NCBI RefSeq assembly: GCF_014851395.1 | Contig: NW_024044681.1 | Coordinates: forward strand, 3,329,014 to 3,393,013 | Origin: Micropterus salmoides | Lineage: Eukaryota; Chordata; Actinopteri; Centrarchiformes; Centrarchidae | Direction of reading: 5' to 3' | Length of the DNA: 64,000 nucleotides | Part shown: positions 1-13,837 of the stretch, one piece after another | Layout: every line of letters begins with the position of its first letter | Numbering within the stretch: position 1 is the stretch's first letter | Program-made: the position numbers and the translations under genes | The notes under the pieces: model-generated | The model's database searches: none | What the model was told of the DNA's origin: nothing | What the model saw: the letters and a program-made list of their open reading frames with translations, nothing else

Positions 1-3000
1 CCTTAACAAGCTTCACACAAAGAGAACTTTTTTCCTTTGTTGACTGTGAATGTTCTGCTTTATAACTCATTCAGCCTGAGTTGAACAGATATCAGAATAT
101 CTGAGAACTCGCTGCTCTTTCTCGGCTCGTCTAGCAGAATTTAATTGAGAACGCTGCCGCCGCTTGACGGCCACTGTTAAGGTCATCCGTCCGCCCTGTG
201 CTGTTTACTGCGGATGCAGCGAGCGGACAGGATTATCCACGCTCATTATGTACTGTGTTTTGATAGTGTGCCTTTGAGATAACGGGGCTGCTGAAAAACG
301 CATTAGTAGCTGTTCAGATTTCCATCAGAGCAGCTGCCAGACGTTTTCTTTGTTTACACTCCATTTACCAACGAGGCCCTTCAGTCCTAAAAGGTGCTGA
401 GGAGACGGACGGCCGCCGTTTATCCTTTTTCGTCCCAGTGATGGAAGAAAAACTCCTCAGTAAAAGAGAAAAATAATTAGCTGTGAAGTGTATTCAAGTA
501 TTGAAGGTGAAAGGACAATGAAATCCTTTCAAACTGATGAAAACCAGTAAAGGTCCATTTAGCAGCAGTTCTGGAGCTCTTGATCATATCCCACAGTCTT
601 CATGATCCGATGGAGTTTGTTGCTTGTTCTTGTGGAATTGTAGAGATTTCCAATGTCCGTTCTTGTGGCTTTTTATGGGCTCGCCATCCGTGGATATTCA
701 AACATCTACAATACTATGACCACTGTGCAAACTCCATCTGCGGAGGAAGATTGTGGAGGGTTGATGCAGCAGCTTCTAGACGGATATGTGGTGAGATTGT
801 TTACGGCCTCCAAGGTCTGGAAGGAACCTTTAATCTCAACTTTAATTTCCAGTTTTGAGGATTTTCATGGTTTCAGATTTAAGTTGAGGAAAAGAAAGAA
901 AGAAAGAAGACTCCTTAAGGTTGAGAACATTTTCTACAAGTTAGATAAATATGGATGTTGGCCAGTCAAACTAAAATCTGAAGTCTGAGTCTCACAGAAA
1001 GGAAACTATCTGAGTACCAGAACCGCTGAACTGGTCTTGGGTTCAGTATCTGAGTAAATTCTGGTGACTGATTTCCTGCAGAGGCGAACCCCCCCCCTCC
1101 TCTGGCAGCGGTACAGCTTATCAACAGAGGCACACAGGACAGAGTCTGGCCCCTCGCCCACAGTTTGGCAAAGAGGGGCGTCAGGGACCGAGGCCCCCGC
1201 CGCCCCGCATGTGGAGGTGGAGTTTCAGCCAGCAAACACAGCACAGACGAACACTGTGTTCCAACAGCGGCGGGACCGATGGCTCTGACCCAGCAGAGAA
1301 GGTGTCCACAGGGCCGACACCAACCAACAATCACATGTGCCAACACAAAACAACCTGCCCCCCCCACATCCATCCACCCATCCATCCACCCAGGGTGGGA
1401 TCTGATTGTGAGGCAGTGCAGGTTTGTCTGGATCATCTAATTGTGACTCTGCAGCGGGACGTTTGGATTGAGTTTTATGCCTCCTGGGACGGAGACGAGC
1501 ACGGAGAGACAGGTTTGATGAAGTCAGATTCATGTCCTGAACCCTCCTGAGCCCAGATTAGGTTCCAGCTGATGGATGTCTGAGTAATACGGCGGAAAGA
1601 TATCAGCCTTTTGTCAAATATTGGATTTCAGCAAGTGGGGAAAAAAAGATTTAAATCCTTTCCTGAAGGCGTGCAGCTCCCAAGACAAAGTTCTGTGTCA
1701 ATATTCTTTAAGCTACAGACTTTAAATGAGGAACTACGCTTTCAAAGATATCGAAAGGAGTGGAAGTTTAACTGTTCCGTTTTTAACATATCACAGTTTC
1801 AGTTTTACGTTTAAAGTGCAGCAGGAAATGTTAACTGCTCTGACCAATCATCAACTTTGCAGTCCTCACTTTTCAAATAACTCAATTTTCTACTGCTTCC
1901 ACTTTAACTACTTTCAATGCTTCAACTTTATCTAAAACGTAAAGTTCATTGCGGTGCTTCAACTCCAGCTATAACTCAGACAAAAATAAATTTAAAAATC
2001 TGGAAAGACATAACTTATTAGCACAATTAAGCTTCTGAAAAAAAACATGTTCTTCTTTCTCCTTTTCTTTTCAGTCTCCAATAATTACAAACTTCTTTGT
2101 CAGCTACAAATCTTCACAGTCGAAGTTACTTGGACATCAATGCACTTTTCCCACTTTGATAAAAGTTTATTTTAATCACAGATATGTTTTCCACACATTT
2201 AAATTCAAGTATTGATACGTTCGCTTCCTATGAACTTTAAAACTAGTCTCTCAAGTTATTAACATTTAGCATGTTAGCATAGAGGGTTTGGGCTGATCTT
2301 TGGTTATAAGCTGCCGCAATGTTTTTGCCAGTTTCTATCAATTTAACTAAAATTTACGCTCATCAAGTTGTTTCACGTTAAGATTTATAGCATCGTTAGT
2401 AATTGCCAAAACAAATCAATAAATTGGTTAACATAATAAACAGTTTGTGGCCGTCACCTGTTGCCAACTGCTTCATGTACATTCAGAAGTTATAGACCGA
2501 TAATCAAAGCTCAGGTGATCAGTGTTTTCAGGTGTTGCTGCTCCTTCGCTGATCACATCACAATGTTCGTTAGGCGGCCAAACAACAAACACAAGGAGGC
2601 ATCCAGCCAAACTTTGATCCCACAGAGAATCCTTAACTTCCTTTCATAAAAACAAAACAGCAATCAATGATCAGGTGGTCACAGTCTCCGCCCGTCACAC
2701 CGGCAGCGGACACCAAATCCATTTAAATGCAAATCAAACGCCCCCAAGTCTAATTTTCCTCATGTGGAAACAGAGTTCATTGGAATGAGACTCAGCATCA
2801 GCGGCAGGAAATGTCCACAACCCACGCTGAGACCATCCATTGATTTATTGATTAGCGGGTAGATGAATACTCTGATAAGTAATTAAAGATTTAAAAGAGG
2901 TTTAACTACAAACAGTCCATAGTTCCAGATTCTCAAATGTACTTTCTTTGTTTGCTGACAAGTTGTCAAATTAGATTTCAGCCACTTTCTTTATCCTTTA

Positions 3001-6000
3001 TGGGTAAAAAGCTAATATAACAAACAGGCCTTATTTCTAATTTCTCCTGTTTTAGTAAGTTATTTGATAACTGTTTTAATTTGCTGTTGATATAAAAAAC
3101 ACTTCCAGCATTTCCATAACTGAGCCATTTCATACTCACTCTACTCAGACTCAGTTTTTATTCTCTAATAAAATCCAGTTGCTTCTACTTTAACGCTGCT
3201 GTCAATTAAACTCAGTACTGATGGTATAATCTTCCTCTTCCCTGGTAGACTTTTAATTTGAAACTTGCGTAGTAGTGCATCACTGAGGCTGATGTAATTT
3301 AATCCGGAACAGAGAGCTTGATTTAATTTCTTTGGTTCCTCTAAAGCAAACACCAAATTATTAATCACCAAAAAGAAACTGACATTTTCACTTTCTCTCA
3401 TTTATGCAGTTTATTTTTGACCTCTGAAGACTTAATCTGACGAAATATAAAATACAACCGGCCCCGGACCTCGCCAGAGACGGTTCAAGGGAAAAGACTT
3501 AACGAATCCTGGATAAAACTCTATGGGGAAAGGCCGTAACGCCAAAGATGGCGGTTGTACGCACATGTCCCGCCCCTCCCTCTAGAAAGCCAGTTGATCA
3601 GATGAACTACATGTCCGCCAAAAAAAGGCCAACTGCCTGACAGGTAAGTACAGTGTATGGCGACCATAACGTCAGTTAGCTTAGCATTTGTTCAAGCGCC
3701 CTGGTGAGACGAGCTCCTGGCGTCACGTCCCCGGCGCTCTGGACAGAGCCGTAGATGAAGTCGGTGAAACCTCGCACATGTGCAGTAGAAGTTAAACCTT
3801 ATTTTGGGTCAAGATCCTCAAACTCGTTGAGGTTTTACGTCCCGGTGACCAGTGAAGGTGCAGTTCCGGCCCTTTCAGTTATAGACACCAAGTAACTGGA
3901 GGCGTTACCAAGATGGCTGCCGAGTGGCGGCATTTGCCTATAAATACTTTGACTTTGCCTTAAACCAGTTCTTCTTTCCTGTTCTCCGTCTCCAGTTACA
4001 GTTTTATAACCACTCAGCATTTTGTTCACTGGTCTTGTTAGAGCTGAACCTCATCACACCACGTCGCCGCTTCAGGTGAGCTACTTTCTAGCCACACGGC
4101 ATATTTCGCAAACCGCACGCGTCTCGTAAGACGTCAGTCTGTCCTGAAAAGCGTCAGCAACATTTGACTTGTAGGTATTTTATAATGTGACACCCCTCAG
4201 CCTCCGTAGCAGCTGACAAACGTGGAGGAATCAATCTAAATGTTGAATTATTGGCAACAGATATTAAAAAGCATCGAGCTTCTACTGATACTTTTTTATT
4301 TTACTGAAACGACACAGTCAGAGAAGTTCAGCCCAAATTGTGCACTTTTTTATTGAGGCAATCACATCTGGAACTTTTCTGCTGGTGCACGTTAAATCTC
4401 AGCATCCCCACTATGCAGCTGGTGTTGTGTAAGAAAACAGCGAGGTGGAAGCATTGGGAAATAATTAGTTAATAACTATTAGAGTTCTCTTTTTAGCAGA
4501 AATATTATTACTCACTAATTATTCAGGTCACATCTACTTTAGCGTTTTAGTGTCAATGAACTTCAACACGTCCTGCAAAGACGTAAATCCTTTTCTAGAG
4601 AAAGAAAAGTTATCATCATATCCTGAAGATTAGAGAGTAAACAGGCCCAAAGAGAGAAACTTTAATTACAAAAACAGAATTAGTGACAATGCTTCTTTTT
4701 AATCGATCACTACCATAATCACTTTGTTTTCCAGCGGCGTGCTGCCTTCAGGTTCTTTTGATTTCTTTTATTTTTTGGAGCCCAGAACAAAACAGGATAT
4801 CACAGCAGCAGCATCAAACTCTGGTTTTGTTTATCTTCAATTAACTTTTTCAGCAAAGTGCCCAGAAGACATTTCACCGACTGAATACCAAAACAGAAAC
4901 AGAGCCGAGGCCGCCGCCTGTTTCCAGCTATCATCATCATCATCGCCGAGATTTCAATCGCCAATCTATGCTAATTGGGTTTTCAGAAGTGACAGAGCCG
5001 CCGCAGATGAATGGAAGATGATAAAAGCGTGCGGGTCCACGCCGCAGAGCGAGGACGTGTTGATTTGTTGAAGAACTGAAATGTAATCGAGGGTGTTGTG
5101 ACACGCCGCCGCCGCCGCCTCTCGCCGCAGCTCCTCTCAATAAAAAATAAATGATCAAATCTAACGCTCCCCGTCTGCAGGGCGCCACACCCCTCTCTGC
5201 GTTTATTACAAGTTAAACTGGCCTTCAGCCGGGCTCGGGTCTGCCTCCCAGATTCCACAGCGATGTTTGTTCAGGGGCAGCCGGTCTTTATTTCACGAGC
5301 TCGCAGAGAAATGTTGCTATAGAGACTCGTCACTCCATCAGCGTCACAGCTCGCAGCCCACACAGCAGGAGAGCCGGTATGGAAATGAAAACAAGAGAAG
5401 AAGAAGGAGCTTGATGCGAGTGAATCCTCTGGGGGGTTTGTTAAGGACTCGTTTTAATAACAGCTCGGTTTGTGTTGCGGCGCCGTCTTCATGTGTGTGA
5501 CCCCGGCCCGCTGCCTGTCACTTCCCATCAGCCTCGGGGAGAGAGGAGGGGATTCGCCTCGCCACCGACGGCGGGGAAAGAGGCCCAGCAGGCGAGGAGC
5601 AGCTCTGCTGATGCTTTTATACTGAAGGGAAATTTGATCTTCTGGTTGGTTTTTGGCTCCAGCATCAGTGTTTGAATGTAAACCTTGAATTTATAAAATA
5701 ACTGATCTAAATGGAAATTAAAATAGTTTTTTCCCTCTTGGCTGAGGTGGAAAACTCACCACACCTAATAAAAAGCTGATTTTCACCAAACAATTCTTGA
5801 AAAATCCTGGACGATGTATCCATGTTATTGATCTTATTGGTATCTATTTATTCATTATATAAAAATACAATAATGGAGGGTGTGAAAGACGTGTGACTGC
5901 AGTATTTAGACACATCCACCAAACCAAAAGTTGGATTCATTCAAACTGTCTGTCAGTCCCAAAAAGTAGTTTTTAGATATCTAAAGGTCCCCGTTTCCCA

Positions 6001-7879
6001 CTCGGCCTTTAAACCGCGCAGCTTTCCTGTCGCCACCTCCTGCGTCTAAAGGTGTTATAGCTCTTCAGCCCTCTCAGATTTACCCCGACACTGACCCTCT
6101 TTGTGATCGGTGCCGACTCTGCTCTGGTCCTGAAACTACAGGTGCAATATCTTTAAAGCATCATCAGGAGCCCTCTGGTCCAGTCACGGTTCAGTCACCG
6201 CCCCCCCCCGTCAGATGAGGCCTGGATTAGGGATCTTCTTCATTTTAGCAAATTAGAAAAGATGAGGTCCTGCGCGGGTCTGCGGTGACATTTCTTTAAC
6301 TGTGGCTCTTAGTGTTAGATGTGTGTTTGGTAGATGTTACAGGTGTTTATATCCATGCAATTCTTTTTATATACAGTTTTCTTGCATGTGCATTTAGGTC
6401 TATCTGTACGGTGTGTAACATTTACCCTGGCTGTAACTACATGCACAGAGCTTGCACGCCATTTTTAGTTATATGTCCCAAAAGCATCAAGTTCAAACAG
6501 TCTGAAGAACGACCGCCTGCCTGCAGAACATTTAAAGACGCAGTATGACTAATTAACCAGGAGGCTCCTGTGTTTGTATGCTGAGGAACGTTTAGGAGAT
6601 ACTGAAGGTAAACGCTGAAATGGTCATTAACATTCAGAGCTTCTACACCCAGAACTCTGGCAAAGCAGACGCAACATAAAATCTAGTGAAAAGATAAACG
6701 AGTTCAGGAGAGGAACACATACGATCAAACTACATGTATTCATTCAGTTTTCACTCTCAAGTGCTTCAGAGAATCTGATTCAACAACACACTGCAGTCGG
6801 CTCACCTGCGACACCCGAGCGGTGGCCGCCGCTGTAATGAAGACATTTGTTTGCAGACGGATCGGCCCAAAAGCACCTTCAGCGAGAGCGGTGGGGGTGG
6901 GGGGGATATCGACCAGCTGCAGCGACAACCCCGACCCGCTGAAAGGTCAAAGTCTGTATTAAGTGAAGAGTCGAGGAGAAATTACAGAGCCGCTGATCGT
7001 CTCTCCTAATCGCAGATAATAAGAGAATGAAAAATGGCAGAAAGAGCAGCGGCGGACGTTATTGGTGCTGATTAAACGGACGGTTAGTGTCTCCGTGTGC
7101 GGGTCGGGCCGAGGCTTTAATACACTGGCCGCAATCCACATGTCATCTCAAGTGTCTGAATAAAACCCAGGTGAGATTTAAGACACTTTCATTTACACTC
7201 AGCCGCAATAACAAAGTCAGATTACAGGCCGTCGACCCTCCTCCGCTCCAGCAGGAACCGACTGAAGACACCAGAGGAAGAACTGGGTTACAACAATAAC
7301 TAGGGTTGAAACTGGTCAAGTTCTTTTGATCCGATGCTCGTATGTTCCTAGATAATACAGTTAAACAGTCAAGCACATTAAAATTCTCCTTTTAGAAGAA
7401 CTCCAGTGTGAGTTATCTGAGTGAACTCACTGTATTCAGGGTGTTTATTTTTTAGGTGGCTTATCAAATTCATAGTATTGAATATTTGCCTTTAATCTGG
7501 TTTACTGCAGCCGTAAGAACCCAGAGTAGTTTTTGCACTTAACAGAAAAAAGAACTTGTGATAACAAATGAACAAAATAAAATAAAAACTAAAAACCCCT
7601 CTTGGCAGATTTTATTTTGTTGCCTCAGGGCACACTATGCAGTTTGGGTTTTAAATCACAGAGAATAATTAAATATTGTCTCAACATTTATTAGGAATGT
7701 TCCAGTTGAAAATATTGTCCTTGACTTCCCACCACTGGCTCGTCTCTCTCTTGAATGAGAATGAAAACTAGCCAGGCTGCATAACGTTGCTCTGAGGCAG
7801 CAAAAACAAAACTAACTTTTTAAATATATATATTTGAAAAATGAAAATGTTAAAACACATTTGTTACTCTCAGGTTATT
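1..7879. other. presumed intron, no gene recognised
   Basis: No exon with support on either strand. 3440-4110 has the look of a dispersed repeat (AAGATGGCGGTTG, GGGTCAAGATCCTCAAACTC) and carries an isolated donor-like CTGACAG|GTAAGTAC at 3638 without an acceptor. 4929-4943 is a short (TCA)n. 5100-5130 is a (GCC)n-rich patch. Small frames throughout look random. Confidence 0.5.
1367..1392. repeat. (CATC)n microsatellite
   Basis: Imperfect CATCCATCCACC units. Confidence 0.85.
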
Positions 7880-8532
7880 AGTGTCTAAACATCCAAAACT
7901 TTTAAAACTTGTTTTGAATGACGACAAAACAAAACTTCAGCAGCTGAAGCTGAAACTGGGTTTTTGTTTTAAGGCCAAAAGGAGACTTGTTGCTGCCACT
8001 TTCATGTCAGTGCTGGACTGTGGCGATGTTACATACACGCATGCATCCAGTCAAAGGCTGAAACTGTTGGATACCGTTTGTTTGATGGGGTCGGTCGGTC
8101 TGCTTCCCCCAGACCTACAAACCTACATCCAGAAGAAAGGTCCAGGGAGATACTGTCTTCGTTCTGAGGACTTATTACTGTTATCTGTCCCTCGTGTCCG
8201 GACTGAATTGAGAAAAGGAGCGTTTCAGCTGAATCTTCAGGAGCCGCTTTCACAGGTCGCTTTCAAAGTACGTTTAACTGAGGAGGCTGTGAACACTGGC
8301 TGTGGACGTTATGATTGATTACTGGGATGGTCCTTGTTGTTTATTTCATGTGGTAAATATTTATTTTATGACCTTGTAACTCGCTAATTATTCCCATCCT
8401 AAATTGTTAAACGTTTTAATGTCTGCCACCTTGTTAATCGTGCTGCTGCATGTTTTGGCCAGCACGCTCTTGGAAAAGAGGTTTTTAACCACAATGAGTT
8501 TATTTCGGGTTAAATAAATGTAAATAAATAAT
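7880..8532 (+). mobile_element. 3' fragment of a jockey-type LINE (Rex1/L2/CR1-like)
   Basis: The frame 7881-8318 encodes pieces typical of the C-terminal part of fish non-LTR reverse transcriptases: KRRLVAATFMSVLDCGDV, HASSQRLKLLDTV, GRYCLRSEDLLLLSVPRV and RTELRKGAF. Compared with remembered full elements, segments are missing after NDDKTK and after LDTV, yet the frame stays open. The 3' tail has the usual GGCCAGCACGCTCTTG… and GGTTAAATAAATGTAAATAAATAA end near 8532. The fragment is 5' truncated, as expected for target-primed integration. The exact clade is not certain. Confidence 0.85.
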
Positions 8533-9214
8533 AACTCACTCACACCACATGCTCATGTTGATGGTCTTCCTCTAATAACCCCCCCCCACATCTCATGATC
8601 AATGTCAAATATATAAACTTAGTACAGGGCCAGGCTGTGCAGGAGAGGGTTACTGCAATAAACCGATACAGGCGATGCCGACGTAACGACACACTGAGGC
8701 GGGTTTCTTTAACATATGAACTCACGCTTTGTCACGTCCGTCTGCAAAATGACGAGCCAACATGTTTTAAAATGCTGGTTTTCTAAATGGAGTTTGGGTC
8801 AGTTTAAACAGCCGACTTTCTCTTCCACTCAGTCAGAAGTGAAGAAGCTGATTTTAACCTTCCTTGGATAATAAAGAGTTTCAGAGTCAAACTGTAAAAC
8901 TAACCTTCATCTGGGCGATTCATCGCATCAGAAAAGCTGTTGCTCTCCAACACTGTCCAATCAGCTGAGTCGGTGGATCTGTATTTTTATACACTTAAAT
9001 CCAGGGTATTTGGAATTTGTGTATAAATACATGTTTGTATGTTTTGGCCGTTACTGTCCACACCGTGAAGCTGACCTTCCTCACCATGATCTAACGGCTG
9101 TTACTCCTCCTAGCTCCTCGCCCTGCCTTAAAATGACATTTCAGTGTAAACTCCGGTGCTGCTCTCTCTGCTCTCTCTGCTCGGACGCTTTGGACCTCGT
9201 GGTGGCTGAAGGAA

Positions 9215-9390
9215 GCCGGCGGGTAAATGAAGTCATTTCAGACCATGATTTAGTCATCGGAGGGCACAAATTATTAATCTGAGGGAACGCATCGAGTCAT
9301 TTGAGGGCATGAATTACTAAAACTGCGGGAATAAAAAGTTATTTAAGCGAGTGATTTGAAATTTGAGGGGACAAATTACTAATGTAGAGG
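9215..9390 (+). repeat. diverged short tandem repeat (TGAGGG…AAATTA)
   Basis: Four to five imperfect units of roughly 40-55 bases share the pattern GAGGGCACAAATTATTAATC / GAGGGCATGAATTACTAAAA / GAGGGGACAAATTACTAATG, with GAGTCATTTGAGG-like linkers. Confidence 0.55.
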
Positions 9391-10404
9391 AAGGATTTAT
9401 CACCCGCAGGGCGCCGTGTTGTGTGTGTGTGTGGTGTGATTTTATTGAAGGTCGTAAACGCTGAACGGTCATTTCTGAGCAGCGCTGGTTCATATTGGTG
9501 CAGTCGATATGACAAAACAAAGATGGATTATGGGACTGACCAATCAGAGGAGTTTCCTGTTCTGCTGAGGAGAACTGGACACGGGTGAATCAGCAGGAGC
9601 AAAAAGCTGAGACCTTTATTTTGAAATTCATCTGTTTTTCTGATGGTGGAATATTCTGAGGCCAAAATGAATCTAAAAAGTGATATTTTTCTTCCTCTCT
9701 GTCAGAAATAATCTCACATATGGCCGCAGGAACAGACACTTTATTAATTCAGCCTCTACTTGGCAGTGTGGCGGCAGGGGGGGGGGGCTGGGAGCCCTAG
9801 ACCAGGACTGGAGGGGGTCTGAGGGAGTCCAACTGGCCCGTGGGAAGCTTCGGTGCCAGGGTCGGCGCCCTGTGCTCGCTGCAGAGAAAACAACCGTTTA
9901 ACATGTTGGATTAGCCGGATTAAGGACATCTGTTGAGCAAAACGAGGCGCTTCTGTTGGTTTTATCTTCCCTGCTGCGACGGCGGAGGACGAGGCGGTAA
10001 AAGTCGAGGCAGATTAAGATACTTTATACTTCACTGTATTTCATTTAAGGAAGTACTTTTTACCTCTAGTACATTTAATATGAGACCTGTGTGTTGCTTG
10101 AGTTTCAACTGCCAAAAAGTAAAAGACGCACAAACACTGAAATCCTCTTGGTACCATTGCTGGTTCCGGCTCAACTCGACCCGCTTGTGCGTCCCGTCCT
10201 CTGCAGATAAAGAACCCAGATCAGCAGGTCTGGAGCGGGTCCAGTCCGGCCTGATACGTAAAAAGTAAAAGTTCTGTTTGCGTTCTACCTGTTTATCATA
10301 AGACTGACATTAAAACATTTCCAATTTTTAATGTTTTAATGAGCAGCTGGTGATTCGGCTCCTGGTAGAAACTCCTGAACGGACAACACGGAAGGAATCC
10401 TGAA

Positions 10405-10648
10405 CTAAAAACTAACTGAGCAGCTGACCTGAGCTAACGTTAGCAGCTGGAAACGCGACGGCATTTCAGACGCGTTTCTGTCGTCAAATCTCTCCAACCA
10501 ATCAGCAGTCTGCAGTGTTTTCACGTCACGTTTTAGTATCGCGTCAGCTAGCTTAGAACCTCGACAGAGGTGGTACGAAAAAAGTACCAGGTACAACTTT
10601 CCCCACATGGGAAACCAGAAAAGGCGAGTAGAGTTGAGGTGGTTAACA
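10405..10648 (-). mobile_element. non-autonomous DNA transposon (TGGTACCACCTC type)
   Basis: Contains GAACCTCGACAGAGGTGGTA, AAAAAGTACCAGGTAC and the weakly matching GGGAAACCAGAAAAGGCGAG. I recognise this arrangement from a common fish MITE that reads, in the other orientation, CTGG…TTTTCC… GGTACC… CTC.GTCGAGGTTC. It abuts the next element at about 10650. Confidence 0.5.
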
Positions 10649-10649
10649 T

Positions 10650-10932
10650 GAGGTAGATATCGCGATATTTTCTGTGGCAAGGACGTCAAGTATCACACTT
10701 TTATTATATAAATTGTACATGAGAATTTTACTTTTTGGTGCTATAGTAATAAAATCAATTGCTTTTTCAGTCCAATAGAAAAAGAGTTTTCCTTTAGGGA
10801 CACAATCTGAAGTTGGAAAAAAGGTAATAAACTGCAATATATAGCATTGTTTTTAAAATCATGATATCTCAGCGGGACATAAGTATCGCGATAACATCGT
10901 ATCAGGGCCTCTGGTGATTCCCACCCCTATTA
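10650..10932 (-). mobile_element. short fish repeat with ATATCGCGATA motifs
   Basis: In minus orientation it begins GGGGTGGGAATCACCAGAGG and contains ATACTTATGTCCCGCTGAGA, a T-rich centre, and ends near GATATCGCGATA-type sequence, a non-autonomous repeat common in percomorph introns. Small open frames inside it are not genes. Confidence 0.55.
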
Positions 10933-12050
10933 GCTGCATCACTTTCTCGCTTACCCAACGTTAACTTACAAATGTTAGAATTATCTTTAATATGAAGAAT
11001 TAATAATAAATAAAAATGATAATATCCAAGTCAAGAAAACTCATGGCACATTATATCAGCAAGAAAACTCACAGTACAGCAAACAGCCCAATACTACAAA
11101 TACCTTCAGAAGCAGAGATCAATAAGCGACGACGCCGCCAACTCGTCCATAAATACACCAAACTCAATCATCCCAAACCGAGCGAGTATATTCTACTTAT
11201 GTTGTGTTTATGACTTTTTTTCCAGCTCAGTGATCAATACTCACTTTTCATTCATTCTGAGCTATTGATCAGAATATAAATCAAACCCAGTCAATGTCTA
11301 ACACAAGGAGTTTACAGCCCAGCGTGATGACCCGTCTCAGCTTTCATCATGTCCATTTGTCAGGAGGGAAACGTCACAACACCCTGAATACGTCAACACC
11401 CGGACTGGATTACAGCTGGTGTCTTCTATGAATGAGAGGAAGACGTCAGATGCTTTGTTTTGTCTACAAGCAGCGAACCCTCACATGAGAAGCTCGAGCT
11501 GGAGAAGGTTTGGAATTTCTTGACTGACAATTGTCTTAAAATTTGTTTATTTCTCCGTCAATAGATTTCTCATTTTAGCTCGATGACAGTTAAGGAACCA
11601 TCTGTTATTTCATTTAAGTCTCTACAGTGAAACTAGTTTCTACTCTTTCCTATTTACATATCCACAGTCGGGCCGGAAACTCTACAAAACTGGATTTTGT
11701 TTGGAGAAAAGTAAGAGGGGAAGTTAAACTAGCTGGTCAGCTCAGAAAATATGTGTCTTGTGTCTGTTACTTGATTCCAGATATCGCCGTTCTTTACCGT
11801 GAACACGTTTGCGTCGCACAGACCGATCGAGCCGAACAAGAAAAGGACAAAGTGCGTGTTTGAGAACACACGCCTGCCGACAGACCAGCAGGTAAATCAC
11901 AGCAAAGGGTTTATTTTGTGTTAGCATGAGAGTTAAACGTTAGAGTCGCCTGAGCTGATCTCTTCGACCTTTGATCAACCAGGTTTCTGAACACTAAAGC
12001 TCACTGATGGAGCGACAGCAGAGAGGAAGAGGGGGACAGCTGGCCTTCCT

Positions 12051-12085
12051 AGAGAGAGAGGGAGGGAGGGAGAGAGAGAGGGAGG
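12051..12085. repeat. GA-rich (GAGA/GGGA) tract
   Basis: AGAGAGAGAGGGAGGGAGGG followed by AGAGAGAGAGGG; simple purine repeat. Confidence 0.8.
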
Positions 12086-12683
12086 CTGGGGGTGTTTGTA
12101 GCCTGAACAGGGGGAGGAGGCCCGGCAGATGGACCCCTGCAAACAATAGAGGCAGACAGATGCAGCCACAAAGAGCGGCGACCACACACTTCAACGCACA
12201 CTTCAGCGCACATACACCAAGAGACCACCTCCGAGTCGGATTACTGAGTGATGAAATGTCCCGAAGCTGCAGTTCACCTGAACGCCACCAGGTGCTCAAA
12301 CACAAACTCTGACTGCACCGAGGGGAATCTGGGAAATCTGAATATTCAGATGGAAAAACATTCTGAGAGCGTTTCTATCCTCCGTCATGCTTTCGTTTCG
12401 CAACATTTATAGTTTAAATATCGTGTCTGAACCTCTTTGTTCTGGATATATTTTGCTTTTATTAACCCCCGACTGATTAAAACTGCTCACAAGAACGTGT
12501 GAATATCAGTGAATCTGTTTAAAGTTTCTGTCTTTGCGAACGCACAAACCGCAAAAAGAGGAGTTGTTGGTCAAATATTGATTGACCTGAAGTTAATTTG
12601 TGTTAAAAACATGTAAGACAGTTTAATTACGGTGCGTTTTGAAGCATAACGTTCAGTACAAAGGGGACAGAAAGCATTTACAG

Positions 12684-13010
12684 TCGGGGCCCCGAGGCCC
12701 TGGAACTGCCTGCCGGAGGACATCAGAGAACTCGTTACATCCCTTCTTAAAACTAACTTCAGGAGAGGCTTTCCTGGTTTTAGTTGGTTTTACTTGTATT
12801 TAATTGTATTTTAACTGTATTTAAAGTGTTTCCTTGCTTTTCTTGTGTATCTTCTCTGTTTTAAATGTGTTTTATTGTCTTTGCACTTTGTAACTTGGTT
12901 GCAATGTTGTTTATCTTTTGTTAACTCGTATTTAAATTCTGTAAAGACTATTTTTAAAAGACTGCTTGGAATATTTGGTGTTTGTAAGACACATGACACA
13001 TTGATGGATT
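12684..13010 (+). mobile_element. LINE 3' end fragment
   Basis: At 12689 the plus strand reads APRPWNCLPEDIRELV and then LLKTNFRRGFPGF, closely matching the carboxyl end of L2-like fish LINE proteins (APRLWN.LP..IR…LK..LF). It is followed by a T-rich 3' untranslated stretch. Only the last part of the reverse transcriptase ORF is kept. Confidence 0.8.
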
Positions 13011-13148
13011 AGAAAAACAACCCCGGTGAAGGCGGGAAAGTGTAAAAAGTCTGGTGAACACACTGAGGTATGTTTCCCTTGTGGCCATATTTGGTTTCTT
13101 CAGACTGCAGAACAAAATGTTCAATTCTGTCTATTTCTAAATGCTCGA

Positions 13149-13380
13149 GTAGTGCTGGGCGATAACCATCAGGATAAATGTCAAACCTTTATCAGGTTCA
13201 GGTTAAAAGGCAGATTTTTGCTTCATTCGTGATTCAGCTGAATTAATTCCAACTTTTATTGAACATTTATTTTGTTATTGGGGAAAATTATATCTTGATA
13301 ATCATCATTATTGTTTTACTGCCCTTTGACAAGTAAATGTCAAATTAACCTTCTGTCAAAATAAACTGTTTCTCTTCATC
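13149..13380 (+). mobile_element. short fish repeat (AGTGCTGGGCGAT type)
   Basis: Starts GTAGTGCTGGGCGATAACCA, a start shared by several percomorph non-autonomous elements, followed by AT-rich sequence. The end is not clear. Confidence 0.4.
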
Positions 13381-13837
13381 ATCTTAAAGACAGTTTGAAT
13401 ATTATTTCAACCAGTTTCCAAAAGAAAACTTGTCTCCAGAACATTTTAGAAAAGATCGGCCTTGAAAACAGGTAGAAATATTTCCATTTAAAGGAAGTTA
13501 ACTTTGATTACAGAGGAAAGAAACGCTCATGAAGTTTGGTTCGAGCAGCAGCGTCGGTGCAACAACGGAACATCTGCTGTCTGCAGAACCACAGATATTT
13601 GAGAACTTCCTGCAGACCCCCGGGGGCCCTGAGGGGACAAAGGGAGGGTTTAATGTCCCTCTCCAACCCCCCCCTCTCTACTGAGGGGGCCCGAGGCAGA
13701 GACGAAACATCCCGACACACTCACCCGTGCAGGGGAGGGGCCTCGCTGCAGCACAGGCTGGGGCCCCCGGCCTCCATCAGCCGTCGGATCGACAAAGCTC
13801 AGTTATGGTGAAGTTCTGGATCCGATAGTAGTGGCGG

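Larger units (their letters stand above)
8533..12050. other. presumed intron with repeats, no gene recognised
   Basis: Apart from the separately listed repeats at 9215, 10405 and 10650, nothing gene-like. 10015-10085 contains fragments of the AGTAAAAGTA repeat family (GATACTTTATACTTCACTGT, GAAGTACTTTTTACCTC). Confidence 0.5.

Noticed and set aside
966..1436. 156-codon minus-strand frame
   Set aside because: Includes a CATC microsatellite translated as MDGWMD-like repeats; no homology is recognised.
2082..2215. Plus-strand acceptor TTTCTCCTTTTCTTTTCAG followed by an open frame
   Set aside because: No acceptable donor lies within the open frame, and codon use is AT-rich and random.
3600..3645. 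CTGACAG|GTAAGTAC donor on the plus strand
   Set aside because: No acceptor or initiating exon precedes it, and the surroundings look like a dispersed repeat.
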